Positions 42,106-51,500 of a DNA stretch of 64,000 bases are shown piece by piece (position 1 is the first letter of the stretch; the number at the start of each line of letters is the position of its first letter). Source of the DNA: Myxococcales bacterium (GTDB lineage: Bacteria; Myxococcota_A; Bradymonadia; Bradymonadales; GCA-2716585); contig PBBL01000010.1 in assembly GCA_002716585.1 (NCBI GenBank), positions 62,001 through 126,000 of the forward strand. The letters are read 5' to 3'. The notes under the pieces are model-generated. The model was not told the DNA's origin, ran no database searches, and saw nothing but the letters and a program-made list of their open reading frames with translations. The position numbers and the translations under genes were made by a program.

Positions 42106-42840
42106 ATGTACGTAGGATCAGCCTCCACCGCCGCCGCGGCCAACAGGGCCGGGTCGGCTGACAACTCGGAGATGGGCAAGGAGGACTTCCTCCAGCTGCT
42201 CACGACGCAGCTCGCCAACCAGGATCCGCTCAACCCGATGGACAACACCCAGTTCGCCTCCCAGCTCGCGGAGTTCTCCGGGCTGGAGCAGCTGATCAAC
42301 ATCGGACAGGGCATGGAGCAGCTCGCCCTCGCCCAGGCCGTGAACAACGGCACCGACATGGTCGGCTTCATCGGCAAGGAGGTCGTCTTCCAGGGCAACG
42401 GGTTCACCTACGACGGTGACGGAGGCGAAGACCTCACCGTGGACCTGGCCGACCCGGCCAGCAAGGTCACCGTGAGCGTCTACGACGACGAAGGGACGCT
42501 CGTCAGCACCTTCGAGTCCGGCCCGATGGAGGGCGGCGTCGGCGACGTCCACTGGGACGGCACGGATCTCAACGGCCAGCCCGTCCCGGCGGGTGACTAC
42601 ACCTTCGAGGTCAGCGCCGAGGACGTGGAGGGCAACCGGGTGGAGGCCTCCACCCGCCGCAGCGGGGTCGTGAGCGGCGTCACCTACGAGTCCGGCTACC
42701 CGGAGCTGATGGTCGGCGGCCAGAAGATCGCCGTCGGTGACATCGTCGAGGTGGTCACGGGCGACGACGACGACAACGACAACAGCAGCAACACCCCACG
42801 CGCCACGGAGCCCGAAGCGTCCGACGACAGCAGCTCGTAG
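42106..42840 (+). CDS. flgD: Flagellar hook capping protein FlgD
   Basis: A 244-residue hook scaffold protein. The N-terminal motif MGKEDFLQLLTTQLANQDPLNPMDNTQF (about 23-50, read in two parts) is diagnostic of FlgD, followed by the tudor-like and Ig-like FlgD domains with HWDGTDLNGQPVPAGDYTFEV. The last 35 residues are an unusual acidic tail (GDDDDNDNSSNTP, EASDDSSS). GAGGTGAACG precedes the ATG. It guides hook subunit assembly and is removed when the hook is complete. Confidence 0.94.
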   Translation: MYVGSASTAAAANRAGSADNSEMGKEDFLQLLTTQLANQDPLNPMDNTQFASQLAEFSGLEQLINIGQGMEQLALAQAVNNGTDMVGFIGKEVVFQGNGFTYDGDGGEDLTVDLADPASKVTVSVYDDEGTLVSTFESGPMEGGVGDVHWDGTDLNGQPVPAGDYTFEVSAEDVEGNRVEASTRRSGVVSGVTYESGYPELMVGGQKIAVGDIVEVVTGDDDDNDNSSNTPRATEPEASDDSSS

Positions 42841-42917
42841 GAGCTTGCGTTGACCGGCACAAAGCACGGATCGCGACAACCAGACGCTCAGCAAACGAGC
42901 ACCCAAGGAGCATCACG

Positions 42918-44231
42918 ATGAGCATCCTCTCGACCCTCTACCAGGGCGTAAGCGGCCTCAACTCCAACTCGACTCGCCTGGAGGTCACAGGCAACAACAT
43001 CGCCAACGTCAACACGATCGGCTTCAAGGCCTCGCGCGTGAACTTCGAGGAGGTCCTCGGGCGCACCGTCATCGGCGCGTCGGCGCAGGGGCAGATCGGG
43101 GCGGGCTCGGCCGTCTCGACCGTCGATCAGGTCTTCTCCCAGGGCTCCTTCGTCAACACCGGGGTGTCGACCGATCTCGCGGTCGCCGGGGAGGGGTTCT
43201 TCGTGGTGTCGGGTGACGTGGCGGGCACGGCGGGCAACTTCTACACCCGCGCCGGTCAGTTCAACATCGACAACGAGGGCTTCCTCTCGACGGGGAGCGG
43301 GCTGCGCCTCCAGGGCTTCGCGGTCGGCGCGGACGGTGAGGTGACCGACAAGCTCGGTGACCTGCGGGTGCCCACGGCGCCGCTGGAGCCGTCGATGACG
43401 ACCGACATCGAGATGGGGGTCGGCCTGGACGCCTCGACCCCCGCGCGCACGGACGCCTTTGACGCGGCCAACCCCGACGCGACCAGCGACTTCTCCACCT
43501 CGGTCACGGTCTACGACTCGCTCGGCGCCCCTCACCAGGTGGACGTCTACTTCCGCAAGACGGCGGACAACTCCTGGGAGTACCACACCCTGGTGGCGGC
43601 CTCGGAGACGTCGGCGGGCGGCGACCCCGGCGAGATGACCGCCATTGGTGGGACCCCGGCGGGGACGCTCTCGTTCAACTCGGACGGGCACCTCGACAAC
43701 GAGACCGGCGGGGCGCTGTCGGTCACGTTCGCCAACGGCGCCTCCGCCCAGGACATCACCCTCGACTTCGGCGAGAGCATCACGGGCGACGGCGGCGACG
43801 GCCAGGGGCGCTCCGCCCAGTTCGATGATCGGGAGAGCGGCCTGCTCTACATCGATCAGGACGGTCGCCCCCCTGGGACGCTCCAGGCGCTCAAGGTGGA
43901 CGCGGAGGGGAACGTCATCGGGGGTTACAGCAACGGCGAGGAGGTCACGCTGGGGCGCGTGGCGCTGGCGCGCTTCAACTCCCCGACGGGGCTGAACAAC
44001 ATGGGCGGGAACCTGTTCATGGAGACGGGGCGCTCGGGTGAGCCGTTGGTGGGCGACCCGAACGTCGGCGGGCGGGGGGCGGTGATGGGTTCGACCCTGG
44101 AGCAGTCCAACGTTGACATGGCCGCCGAGTTCGTCCAGATGATCACCGCGCAGCGGGCCTACCAGGCGAACTCCAGGACCATCTCCACCTCCGACCAGAT
44201 CTACGCCGAGACCGTCAACCTCAAGCAGTAA
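42918..44231 (+). CDS. flgE: Flagellar hook protein FlgE
   Basis: A 437-residue hook subunit. The N-terminus LYQGVSGLNSNSTRLEVTGNNIANVNTIGFKAS carries the flagellar rod/hook signature (read in two parts, about 8-40). The D1/D2 parts include VYDSLGAPHQVDVYF, and the C-terminus GSTLEQSNVDMAAEFVQMI and AYQANSRTISTSDQIYAETV is typical of FlgE. AAGGAG lies before the ATG. It is the last gene of the operon in this window, followed at once by a strong hairpin. Confidence 0.95.
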   Translation: MSILSTLYQGVSGLNSNSTRLEVTGNNIANVNTIGFKASRVNFEEVLGRTVIGASAQGQIGAGSAVSTVDQVFSQGSFVNTGVSTDLAVAGEGFFVVSGDVAGTAGNFYTRAGQFNIDNEGFLSTGSGLRLQGFAVGADGEVTDKLGDLRVPTAPLEPSMTTDIEMGVGLDASTPARTDAFDAANPDATSDFSTSVTVYDSLGAPHQVDVYFRKTADNSWEYHTLVAASETSAGGDPGEMTAIGGTPAGTLSFNSDGHLDNETGGALSVTFANGASAQDITLDFGESITGDGGDGQGRSAQFDDRESGLLYIDQDGRPPGTLQALKVDAEGNVIGGYSNGEEVTLGRVALARFNSPTGLNNMGGNLFMETGRSGEPLVGDPNVGGRGAVMGSTLEQSNVDMAAEFVQMITAQRAYQANSRTISTSDQIYAETVNLKQ

Positions 44232-44254
44232 CGGAGGTTACCGCTCTCGGCCAC

Positions 44255-44287
44255 CAGGGCGTCCCCGACTCGATCGGGGGCGCCCTG
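44255..44287 (+). terminator. Strong hairpin terminator after flgE
   Basis: CAGGGCGTCCCCGA (44255-44268), loop CTCGA, TCGGGGGCGCCCTG (44274-44287). In RNA all 14 pairs form (one G-U wobble). It starts 24 bases after the flgE stop, in a convergent gap. No U-tract is present. Confidence 0.7.
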
Positions 44288-44377
44288 CGCGCTCTGCGCC
44301 TGGACGGGGTGGGGGAGGGGGAGGCTCACCCGGGAGGTCGGGTGAGCCGCGTCAGACCGCTCCAGGGTCAGGCAGCG

Positions 44378-44572
44378 TCAGCTGGCCTGCCGCTGCTTAC
44401 TCTCATTGATCAGCTCGTTGACGCCCGGGTACGACTTCATCTCGTCACGGGCGATCCGCCACGCCGTCTGGATGATCCACGAAAGGCTCCGATCCTGGCG
44501 AAGGGCCTCTTCCTTCGTCTCCTGGAGCATTTCCTCGGGGAAGTACAGGGTCAGTTTCTTCTTCGCGGCCAT
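44378..44572 (-). CDS. Ribbon-helix-helix-like small protein (TIGR04563-like)
   Basis: A 64-residue protein: a Lys-rich start, the strand KLTLYFPEEML, then helices KEEALRQDRSLSWIIQTAWRIARDEM. This is the ribbon-helix-helix layout, and the YFPEEM and ALRQDRSLSW phrases recall the small TIGR04563 family known mainly from myxobacteria. These may bind DNA as dimers; the target is unknown. The ATG at 44572 has AAGGAAGGAG upstream; an open extension to 44656 is unlikely. No toxin partner gene follows. It is convergent with the flagellar operon. Confidence 0.85.
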   Translation of the reverse strand: MAAKKKLTLYFPEEMLQETKEEALRQDRSLSWIIQTAWRIARDEMKSYPGVNELINESKQRQAS

Positions 44573-44718
44573 GGGGGTCTCCTTCCTTGGGAGGTGGTTT
44601 TCTGGACCATCAATGGATGTCGGGCACACTCGCCCAGGTACTGACACTTCCCACATGGGCAGCGCCGAACCTACATAGCGGTGCTAAGGCGTGTATGACG
44701 GATTCATCACACAACGTC

Positions 44719-44759
44719 TTACATGTAGGTGTATGTACACTGCCATGCGCCACCGTCAA
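44719..44759 (-). promoter_or_regulatory. Promoter/operator-like element, TTGAC-N26-CTACATGTAA
   Basis: Minus strand TTGAC (44755-44759), 26 bases with the palindrome TGTACA, then CTACATGTAA (44719-44728), about 147 bases before the ribbon-helix-helix ATG. It matches the element at 2601-2640. Regulation by a shared DNA-binding protein is inferred. Confidence 0.4.
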
Positions 44760-44934
44760 CAAAACGCGGCAAAATAACTCCATGAACCTACAACGCGCCG
44801 CCTACGCAGGCGCGCGAGGCGCGCTGAGGCCCGGCGCGCCGGGTTGAGGCGTGGGGCGGTGCGGTGCGGTCGGTCACCGCGGAGCGGTGCCTGGCGAGGT
44901 GGCTTGTGTTGGGTTCGGGTTGGGAGGAGAGGGG

Positions 44935-44957
44935 GGCGCCGCGGGGGTCGCGGCGCC
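44935..44957 (-). terminator. GC-rich hairpin after the VWA lipoprotein gene
   Basis: Perfect 9-base arms GGCGCCGCG (44935-44943) and CGCGGCGCC (44949-44957) with a 5-base loop, 19 bases after the gene's stop on the minus strand. No U-tract follows. Confidence 0.55.
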
Positions 44958-44976
44958 TGAGAAGGGAGGAGGGAGG

Positions 44977-46491
44977 TCAGTTCTGGGTGCCGTCGCCCTC
45001 GACGGTGGCGTTGCTCTCGGCGGCGCCGTCCTCGGTGGCCGTGTCGGCGCCCACGGCGACCGCGCGGGGGTAGCGCACGGCGAGCTGGTCGGAGGAGCTG
45101 AGGGGGCGGATCAGGGTGATCTCGATCCCGGTCGGCTTGCAGGAGGAGGCGTAGTCGATCTCGTACTGCTCACCCTCCACGAGGATGCAGCGGTAGTTGT
45201 CCTTCTCGGCCAGCTCGACGCACTGGCCGGGGAGCGGGTCTTCGCCCTCGGGGGCGATGGTGAAGTCGTTGGGGAGCTGCTCGCTGGTGGGGCGCTCGAT
45301 CTCGACCTGGATGCGGAACGCCTCGCAGAACTTGTTGTTGCCCTTCTCGACGCAGGCCCCGGTGCAATCGGCGTCGGTCTCGCAGGTGAGAGGGGGCGCC
45401 TGGAGGCAGCGGTCGCTGACGACGTCGGCGATGAGGGTGCTGATCGCTTGGAGGGCGCCGTTGAAGGGGGGGTTGCAGATGTTGTCCTCATAGCTGTTCT
45501 CGAAGGACTCGATGAACTCCTGGTAGCGGTAGCCCGCGAAGCCGCGGCCGGTGACATCGCCGTTCATGTTGGTGGAGGTGCAGCTGGGCTCGACTTCATC
45601 GGGGCGGTCGAAGTTGCTGCCGTTGGTGGGGGCGAGGATGCCGGCGACGATGAGCTGGGAGGGGTCGGGGTCGCCGTTGACATCGGTCTTGAGGCCCTGG
45701 AAGTACTCGACGAACTCCTGAACGGGGATGAGCTTGTCGCGCTCCCACTCGCAGATGTTACCGTTGACCAGGTCCAGAGTACCGCCGTCGGAGCAGTCGT
45801 TCTCGTCGGTCAGGAAGATGACGGCGAGGAAGGCGTCCTCGCGGAGGAAGCCGGCGTTGAAGCTTTCGGTGAGGGCGGGGCTGAGGGCGCGGCGGGCGGC
45901 CTCCAGGCCCATCTCAAAGCCGGTGCCGGTGGTGCCGGTGGTGGCGCTGCAGCCGAAGTCCCGCTGGATCTTCTCGACGTCGGGGTTGCCCTCGGAGTCC
46001 TGGTAGCGGGGGTCGCTGGACTTGATGATCAGCGGCGGCAGCTCCTGACCGTTCGCAGGCGTGGGGCACTGGCTGATGTCCACGATGACGTTGCACTGCT
46101 GCCCGCCGCCGGGGTCGTTGTTGGGCTCGTTCTGGAAGCGCCCGGACTGGGAGGGGTCCTCCATGTCGGTCGTGATGACCGCGAGCTGGAAGTCGGCCCC
46201 GACGTCCACGAGTTCTTGAACGAAGGCGTTGAAGTTCTCGCGCAGGTCGGCCTGCTCCTCGCACATCGAGCCTGAGTTGTCCACGACCCAGAGGATGTCA
46301 ACCTTGTTGACGCCTGCGGAGGTGACGATGTCGGTCCGCTCGGCGGCGACGTTTTGAGAGAAGGGCTCGACGGTGTGCGAGTTGCACGAGGTGAGCCAGA
46401 GGCTGCCGCCCGCCGCCACGGCCAGCAACAGCGTGGTCAGGACGCGCGCTCGGGTCAGGAGCCTGAAGCGGCGCTCGGAGTGATCAGTCAT
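44977..46491 (-). CDS. VWA-domain lipoprotein, Cys-rich
   Basis: A 504-residue protein with a lipoprotein signal (RARVLTTLLLAVAAGGSLWLTSC, lipid Cys about 36; positions 14-36). A VWA-like domain spans about 60-330, with MIDAS motif VVDNSGSM and FLTDENDCSD. Several cysteines and a CETDADCTGACV module lie in the C-terminal third. The architecture matches lipoproteins often annotated only as VWA-domain or hypothetical in Myxococcota. Its ligand is unknown. A TTTACA/TAGTCT promoter lies 67 bases upstream. Confidence 0.85.
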   Translation of the reverse strand: MTDHSERRFRLLTRARVLTTLLLAVAAGGSLWLTSCNSHTVEPFSQNVAAERTDIVTSAGVNKVDILWVVDNSGSMCEEQADLRENFNAFVQELVDVGADFQLAVITTDMEDPSQSGRFQNEPNNDPGGGQQCNVIVDISQCPTPANGQELPPLIIKSSDPRYQDSEGNPDVEKIQRDFGCSATTGTTGTGFEMGLEAARRALSPALTESFNAGFLREDAFLAVIFLTDENDCSDGGTLDLVNGNICEWERDKLIPVQEFVEYFQGLKTDVNGDPDPSQLIVAGILAPTNGSNFDRPDEVEPSCTSTNMNGDVTGRGFAGYRYQEFIESFENSYEDNICNPPFNGALQAISTLIADVVSDRCLQAPPLTCETDADCTGACVEKGNNKFCEAFRIQVEIERPTSEQLPNDFTIAPEGEDPLPGQCVELAEKDNYRCILVEGEQYEIDYASSCKPTGIEITLIRPLSSSDQLAVRYPRAVAVGADTATEDGAAESNATVEGDGTQN

Positions 46492-46557
46492 CGGGTGTAT
46501 TCTCCATCCTGGTTCGGTGGCCGAACCCTGGTTGTCATTCAGCCTTCACGGACTGTC

Positions 46558-46587
46558 AGACTAGCAGAGGCGAGGGGCGCCTGTAAA
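46558..46587 (-). promoter_or_regulatory. Promoter of the VWA lipoprotein gene
   Basis: Minus strand TTTACA (46582-46587), 18 bases, TAGTCT (46558-46563). It resembles the tat promoter (TTTACA-N17-TAGTAT). Confidence 0.5.
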
Positions 46588-46641
46588 CTCGGGACGACCC
46601 TGTTGATTTGTTCCGAGGGGCGCCGGGCTGATCGGGCGCGC

Positions 46642-47796
46642 TCACTCCGCGGCGTGGAGCGCCCGGGTCGCGTCGAGGAAGGCGCTGTTGTCCGGGTGCA
46701 TCCTCAGGAGCTGCTCCACGCGGGCGATGGTGATCCGCTGCTCACCGAGCGCCTGGATGAAGGCGCCTCCCCACCCAGGGCGCCGCGTCTCCACGAAGCC
46801 CTCCAGCTCGGTCCGCGACGGGAGATCGACGCGGACGGTGATCATGCGCCGGGTCAGCGCGTCGGGCAGCAGCTCGGGGTGGTTGGCGGTCATCATGAAC
46901 ACCACCCCCTCTGGCGTGTGGAAGCCGTCGAGCAGGTTCAGCAGCTCGCTCAGCTCCACCTTGTTGTTGCGGACCTCTGGCTCCTTGTCGTCGTCATCGT
47001 CGTCGCCGCTGGCCTGAAACAGGCGGTCGATGTCCTCCACCACGACGAGGAAGCCTGGGGGCAGCTCACCGAGCGCCTTGACCAGGTCGCTGTCACGGAT
47101 GTGCTGCAGGAACCGCGTCGAGACGAGGGCCAGCCCCAGCCGCAGCTCGCTCGCCGCGTAATGGATCAGGCTCGTCTTGCCCGTGCCGGGCGGCCCCTCC
47201 AGCATGAACGCCACCCGCCACGGCTCGCAGCGCTCCTGGCAGGCCTCGCGGGACGCGTAGAAGCGCTCCAGCGCCTCCACCAGGTCCTCCTTGGTCCGAC
47301 CCGGGTAGAACAGCGTGTTGCTCTGCCGGGGGCGCTTGGGCGCCATCTCGTCCCACTCCCCATAATCGTAGCGCCACACCGGGATCAGCCCCTCCGGCGC
47401 GATCGGCAGCTCCGTCGTCTCCTCCAACCACCGGTGGATGATCCCTCGCCCCTCAAACAGCGCCGTCGGGAAGAACACCCGCAGGCTCCCGGTCTCCTCG
47501 CCGTTGTCGTTCTGGTCCAGCTCGCAGTGGAGCACGAGCGGGTGACCGTCGAACTCCCCGAACGCCCACCCCTTGCCGGGCGACAGGCCCGAGGTGGAGC
47601 GGTAGATCGCGCTCGCCCACCGCCCGTTCTCGGAGAGCCACCGCAGCGCGGCCTTGAAGGCGCGGTCGTGGGCCAGGATCGTCACGGAGGGCACGACGCT
47701 CTGGGTCTGATCGATGAGCTGCTCGGCGGCCCACCGGAGCACCGGGAGGAGCCACGCCGCGATGATGCCAAGAAAGAAGAAGTCGTAGGTGCTCAT
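46642..47796 (-). CDS. BCS1-like AAA ATPase
   Basis: A 384-residue membrane-anchored AAA protein. One N-terminal transmembrane helix (FFFLGIIAAWLLPVLRW) is followed by a BCS1-N-like segment (ILAHDRAFKAALRWLSENG, about 41-59) and an AAA domain: Walker A EGPPGTGKTSLIHY (about 199-212), Walker B FLVVVEDIDRLF, the second region of homology FMMTANHPELLPDALTRRM. A DDDDDD loop follows Walker B. Mitochondrial BCS1 translocates a folded iron-sulfur protein across the inner membrane; the role of bacterial homologues is mostly unknown. It lies between mtnB and the VWA lipoprotein gene on the same strand, with no obvious substrate gene. Confidence 0.85.
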   Translation of the reverse strand: MSTYDFFFLGIIAAWLLPVLRWAAEQLIDQTQSVVPSVTILAHDRAFKAALRWLSENGRWASAIYRSTSGLSPGKGWAFGEFDGHPLVLHCELDQNDNGEETGSLRVFFPTALFEGRGIIHRWLEETTELPIAPEGLIPVWRYDYGEWDEMAPKRPRQSNTLFYPGRTKEDLVEALERFYASREACQERCEPWRVAFMLEGPPGTGKTSLIHYAASELRLGLALVSTRFLQHIRDSDLVKALGELPPGFLVVVEDIDRLFQASGDDDDDDKEPEVRNNKVELSELLNLLDGFHTPEGVVFMMTANHPELLPDALTRRMITVRVDLPSRTELEGFVETRRPGWGGAFIQALGEQRITIARVEQLLRMHPDNSAFLDATRALHAAE

Positions 47797-47888
47797 GTAC
47801 TCACGGTCTGGTGTCGAGCCTCACCCCTGCGGAGCGAGGGTCAACACTGTAGTGCCTCGCGAGCGTCAGATCCACCGGGCGATCGTCG

Positions 47889-48581
47889 TCAGAGGCCCAC
47901 CGCGCGGCGCCTGACCTCGTACTCAAAGAGGAACTCGAAGATCTCGGTGTGGCGCTTGGCCCGCTCCAGATCTGGCCCCCAGACGTAGATGCCGTGGCCT
48001 GCCACGAGGACACCTGGTGCGCTGGAGGTGAGGGCGGCCTGCTTGACCAGCTCGGCGAGCGCCGGGATGTCCCGGTCGTTGTAGACGACCGGGATCGGGA
48101 GCGGGGTCTCCTCCCAGTGCCCGAGGCCCTTGAGCATCTCCAGGCCGCTCATGACGAGCGACTCCCCCGGGGCCACGAGCTGGCTGCACAGCGTCCCCGC
48201 GACGGAGTGGGTGTGGCAGATCGCTTGCGCGTCGGGGACGGCGTCGTAGACCGCCTTGTGGACCAGCGTCTCCCCGGAGGGGCGGGCGTCCCCCTTGTAA
48301 TACGCCTCGCTGGACGCCTTCGGGTCGGCCAACGCCGCGAAGACCTTGCGCTGATCGGTGACGGTCAGGAAGTCCCAGGGGGTCAGCGCCCCCTTGTCCT
48401 TGCCACTGACCGTGATGGTCATCTTCAGCGGGGCGCGGCCGTGGCAGACCGAGAGGCTGCCGCTGGTGCCCAGCAGCCAACCACGGCGGTGGAACTGCTC
48501 GGCGTAGCGGACCATGCTCTCCAGCGCAGGGAGGAGGTGGGCGTCGTGGATCGCGGGCACGATGGGGGGGTGGGTTGTCAT
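47889..48581 (-). CDS. mtnB: Methylthioribulose-1-phosphate dehydratase-like class II aldolase
   Basis: A 230-residue zinc enzyme of the class II aldolase/adducin family. It shows RRGWLLGTSGSLSV (MtnB-type N-terminus), GETLVHKAVY, the metal-binding CHTHSVAGTL and VAGHGIYVWG, and SGLEMLKGL. These are diagnostic for MtnB of the methionine salvage pathway, dehydrating 5-methylthioribulose-1-phosphate. No other mtn gene is in the window. ATG 48581 lies 14 bases after the stop of the coiled-coil gene and has no clear ribosome site, so coupling to that gene is likely. Confidence 0.88.
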   Translation of the reverse strand: MTTHPPIVPAIHDAHLLPALESMVRYAEQFHRRGWLLGTSGSLSVCHGRAPLKMTITVSGKDKGALTPWDFLTVTDQRKVFAALADPKASSEAYYKGDARPSGETLVHKAVYDAVPDAQAICHTHSVAGTLCSQLVAPGESLVMSGLEMLKGLGHWEETPLPIPVVYNDRDIPALAELVKQAALTSSAPGVLVAGHGIYVWGPDLERAKRHTEIFEFLFEYEVRRRAVGL

Positions 48582-48595
48582 GTCGGTGTGCTGCT

Positions 48596-51500
48596 TCAGA
48601 CGCGGAGGGCGCCTCGGTGGAGGAGATCGACGACGATGGCGGCGGCGTCGCGGCTGTTCATGCCGGAGAGGTCGATCATGTCCTCGATGGTGACCATGCC
48701 GTCCGCCTGCCCGAGCAGGAAGCCCGCGCGGTGGTCGACGTTCTGGACCTGGGAGTAGTCCACGCTCGGGCACTGGTTGAGGAGGTTCTGGTGGCGCAGG
48801 TACTCCAGCGCGTCCTCAAACGCGTCGTCGGCCGGGGCGTCGGCGCGGCGCGGCCTGCCCTCGGCGCGATTCGGGTGGCGGTGATCGTCCTCGTCGTCGT
48901 CGAGCTTCAGATCGTCAAAGTTCTCGAACTGGTCGAAGTTGTCGTAGGAGTCGTAGCGCTCGTACTGCTCTGGGTAGTCCTCCTCATAGCCTTCTTCGTA
49001 GCCCTCCATATCGACCGCGGGCATGCCGGGGTAGAGCAGCTCGGGGGCGGAGAGGGCCGTCTCGCTGGAGACCTCGGCCAGCTCCTCGCTGTTGCGCATG
49101 GCGCCCTGATCGAAGAGGGCGTCGATCTCCGCGCCGACGTCGGCCGGGACGTCGGACATCATCTCCAGGGGCTCATCGAACGCGCTCTCGTCTTCGAGGA
49201 GGAGGCTGACCGCGTCCTCCTCGTAGGGCTCGGTCAGCTCCATCACCATCGACTCGTCGGGGTGAGGCTCGTCTTCTCGCCGGAAGTGTCCGAGGCTCAT
49301 GTCGGCGCTGAGGGGCTCATCGGCGAACTCCACGCCAAAGTTGGGCTCCGCCTCCGCGTCGAAGGCGAGGCCGAAGTCGTTCGGGGCGCTGTCGTCCTCG
49401 AAGGCGACGTCGAAGCCCGCCCCCAGGTCGCTGGAGTAGGGGTCGGCCTCGGCACGGGACGCGGAGCGTCGCCCGGACATGTAGCCCTCGTCCAAGGCGT
49501 TGGGCGCTCCGAAGGGGATCTCCTCAGGGGAGCGCCCGCGGGGCTCGTACCGCTCCTCAGGGGCGCGCTCAACGCCACGGCTCCCGGCGACCTCGGCGTG
49601 TCGAGGGACGGCGGGGTTCTCGCCGCTCAGGGTGCCGATGGTCTGACGGAGGCTGTGGATCTCGGTGTTGAGCTGGCTGAGTTCGTTCAGCTTGTCCAGC
49701 GTCCGATCGAGGCGAGCGCGGGTCTGCTGCAGCTGCGCCTCGCGTTCATGGAGCTGCGTCGACACCTCGTCGAGCTGGCGCGCGAGGCGCCTGTTCTCGT
49801 CGAGGAGCAGATCCTGCTCTTGTGCGCCGTGGGCGCCGGTCTGCCTCAGCTCGTCCAGGGCCTGCGCGAGGTCGGCGCGGGCGTGCTCCAGCTCATCGAG
49901 GAGGGCGTCGCGCTCGTCCTCGGCGGCGATCGCGCTGCGTCGCTCCTGATCCCGCTCATGTCGGGCGTCGGTGATTTGCTGCTCCGCGCTGTCCAGGGCG
50001 CTGCGCAACGACTTGAGCTCGTTCATCGTCGCGCGGAGGTCGGCGGCGTAGCTGTTGGCCTCATCTTCCTGGCTGTGGGCCTGTTCGAGGCGCCGCTCCA
50101 GGCGGGAGACCTGCGCGCTCAGGTCGTTGTTGCGCTCCTGCTGCTGGTCCCGCTCGCGCTGGAGGTTGTCGATGCGCGCGAGGGCGCGCTCGTGGTCGCT
50201 GTAGAGCTGCTCGAGCTGCTCGCGATCGTGGTCCCGCTCATCGAGGAGGCGCTCGTAGTGCGCCTGCTCCTGCTCGCGTTCGGCGTGCAGGTCGTTTAGC
50301 GCGCTGCGCAGCTGCTCCAGCTCAGCGCGGATCTGGTCGCGGTCTTCACGGGCCTGGGTGTAATCGTTCTGAGCGCGCTCGAACCGGGTGTGGGCCTGCT
50401 CGCGCTCGTGCTTGAGCCCATCGACGAGCTGCCGCAGCTCATCGCGCTCGCCGCGCGCCTCCTTCAGCGCGCGGGTCGCCTCCTCAAGGCCCTCCTCCCG
50501 GGAGGAGAGGCTCTCGTGGGCCTTGCTCAGCTCCTGTGCGATGTTGCTGAGGTTGGCGCGGAGCCGCTCGGACTCGGCCATGGTCTCCATGAGCTGGTTG
50601 CTGCGCTCGAAGTGGGTGCGCTGCAGCTCCTCGTAGGCGTTGGCCAGCTCCTGGTGCTCGGACTGGAGGATCTTGAACTGGTCGTTGACGGCGAGGCTGG
50701 CCTCGTGCTCCTTCGTAAGGCGATCGATGTACTCCTCGTACTCGCCCAGGTTGCGCTCACGCTCCTTGAGGCGCTCGTGCAGCTCCTCCGCCAGAGAGAA
50801 CGACTCCTCCAACTGCTGTCGAAGCTCCGCCTCGCCGGAGGTGGCCTCCTCAAGCACCGCGCGCATCTCCTCGTTCTCGGTCTGGAGGGTGCGGGTGTAG
50901 GCGATCGCGTCCTGGACGTTGCCCTCCTGCTCCTCGGCGTAGGCCTGGAGGTCGTTCATCTGCTGCTGGAGGTTGGCGAGCGTGGATCGCATCTCCTCCA
51001 GCTCGGCCTCCTTCGCCTTGGTGGTGGAGCGGAGCCGGGCGATGCGCTCCTCGTAGGCGCTCTGGGTCTCGGTGAGGGACTGGATGTCCTCCAGCGCCTG
51101 CTCCAGCGCCTCGTGGTCCTGGTGGAGCTTGCGCTCGGTCTCCTCCTTGGCCTCACGGAGGCTATCCGTCTCGACCTTCATGGACATGAAGCGGGACTTC
51201 ATGTCCTCAAACGCGGAGGCCTTGGACGAGTAGGTGTGGAGGGCCTGCTCCAGGTTCTCCTCGCGGGCCTCCCGCTCGGCGAGCTTCTGCTGAAGCTCGT
51301 GGATGCTGGACTGGAGCCGCTGCGACTTCGACTCCAGCTCCAGGCGGGCCTCTTCGCTGCTCTGGAGCGCGTTGTGGGTCTGGTAGAGCTTCTCGGCGGA
51401 GGTGCGCGACGTCCGCTTGAGGCTCTCGACCTCCTGGGTGCGCTGCTGTATCAGGGTCTGGGCCTCGTCGAGCTGGGCGACGAGCTTCTCGTAGGTGGCG

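Larger units (their letters stand above)
44573..44976. other. 404-base gap upstream of the ribbon-helix-helix gene
   Basis: No credible gene is present; the short plus-strand frame near 44587-44847 lacks good coding signs. The region holds the AT-rich element TTGAC-N26-CTACATGTAA (minus, 44719-44759), two copies of GAACCTACA (44667-44675, 44784-44792), the GC palindrome CCCGGCGCGCCGGG (44830-44843), and the hairpin 44935-44957 that may end the VWA lipoprotein transcript. Confidence 0.6.

Noticed and set aside
44587..44847. 86-codon plus-strand frame in the gap before the ribbon-helix-helix gene
   Set aside because: It lacks a good ribosome site and has no family resemblance; the region looks regulatory.
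44851..46275. Plus-strand open frame opposite the VWA lipoprotein
   Set aside because: It is highly Gly/Ala/Val/Leu-rich and antisense to a protein with a clear signal peptide and MIDAS motif.
46491..46642. BCS1-like ATPase and VWA lipoprotein as a MoxR-VWA-type chaperone or defence pair
   Set aside because: The VWA protein is a lipoprotein outside the cytoplasm while the ATPase domain is most likely cytoplasmic, and the genes are separated by a promoter.
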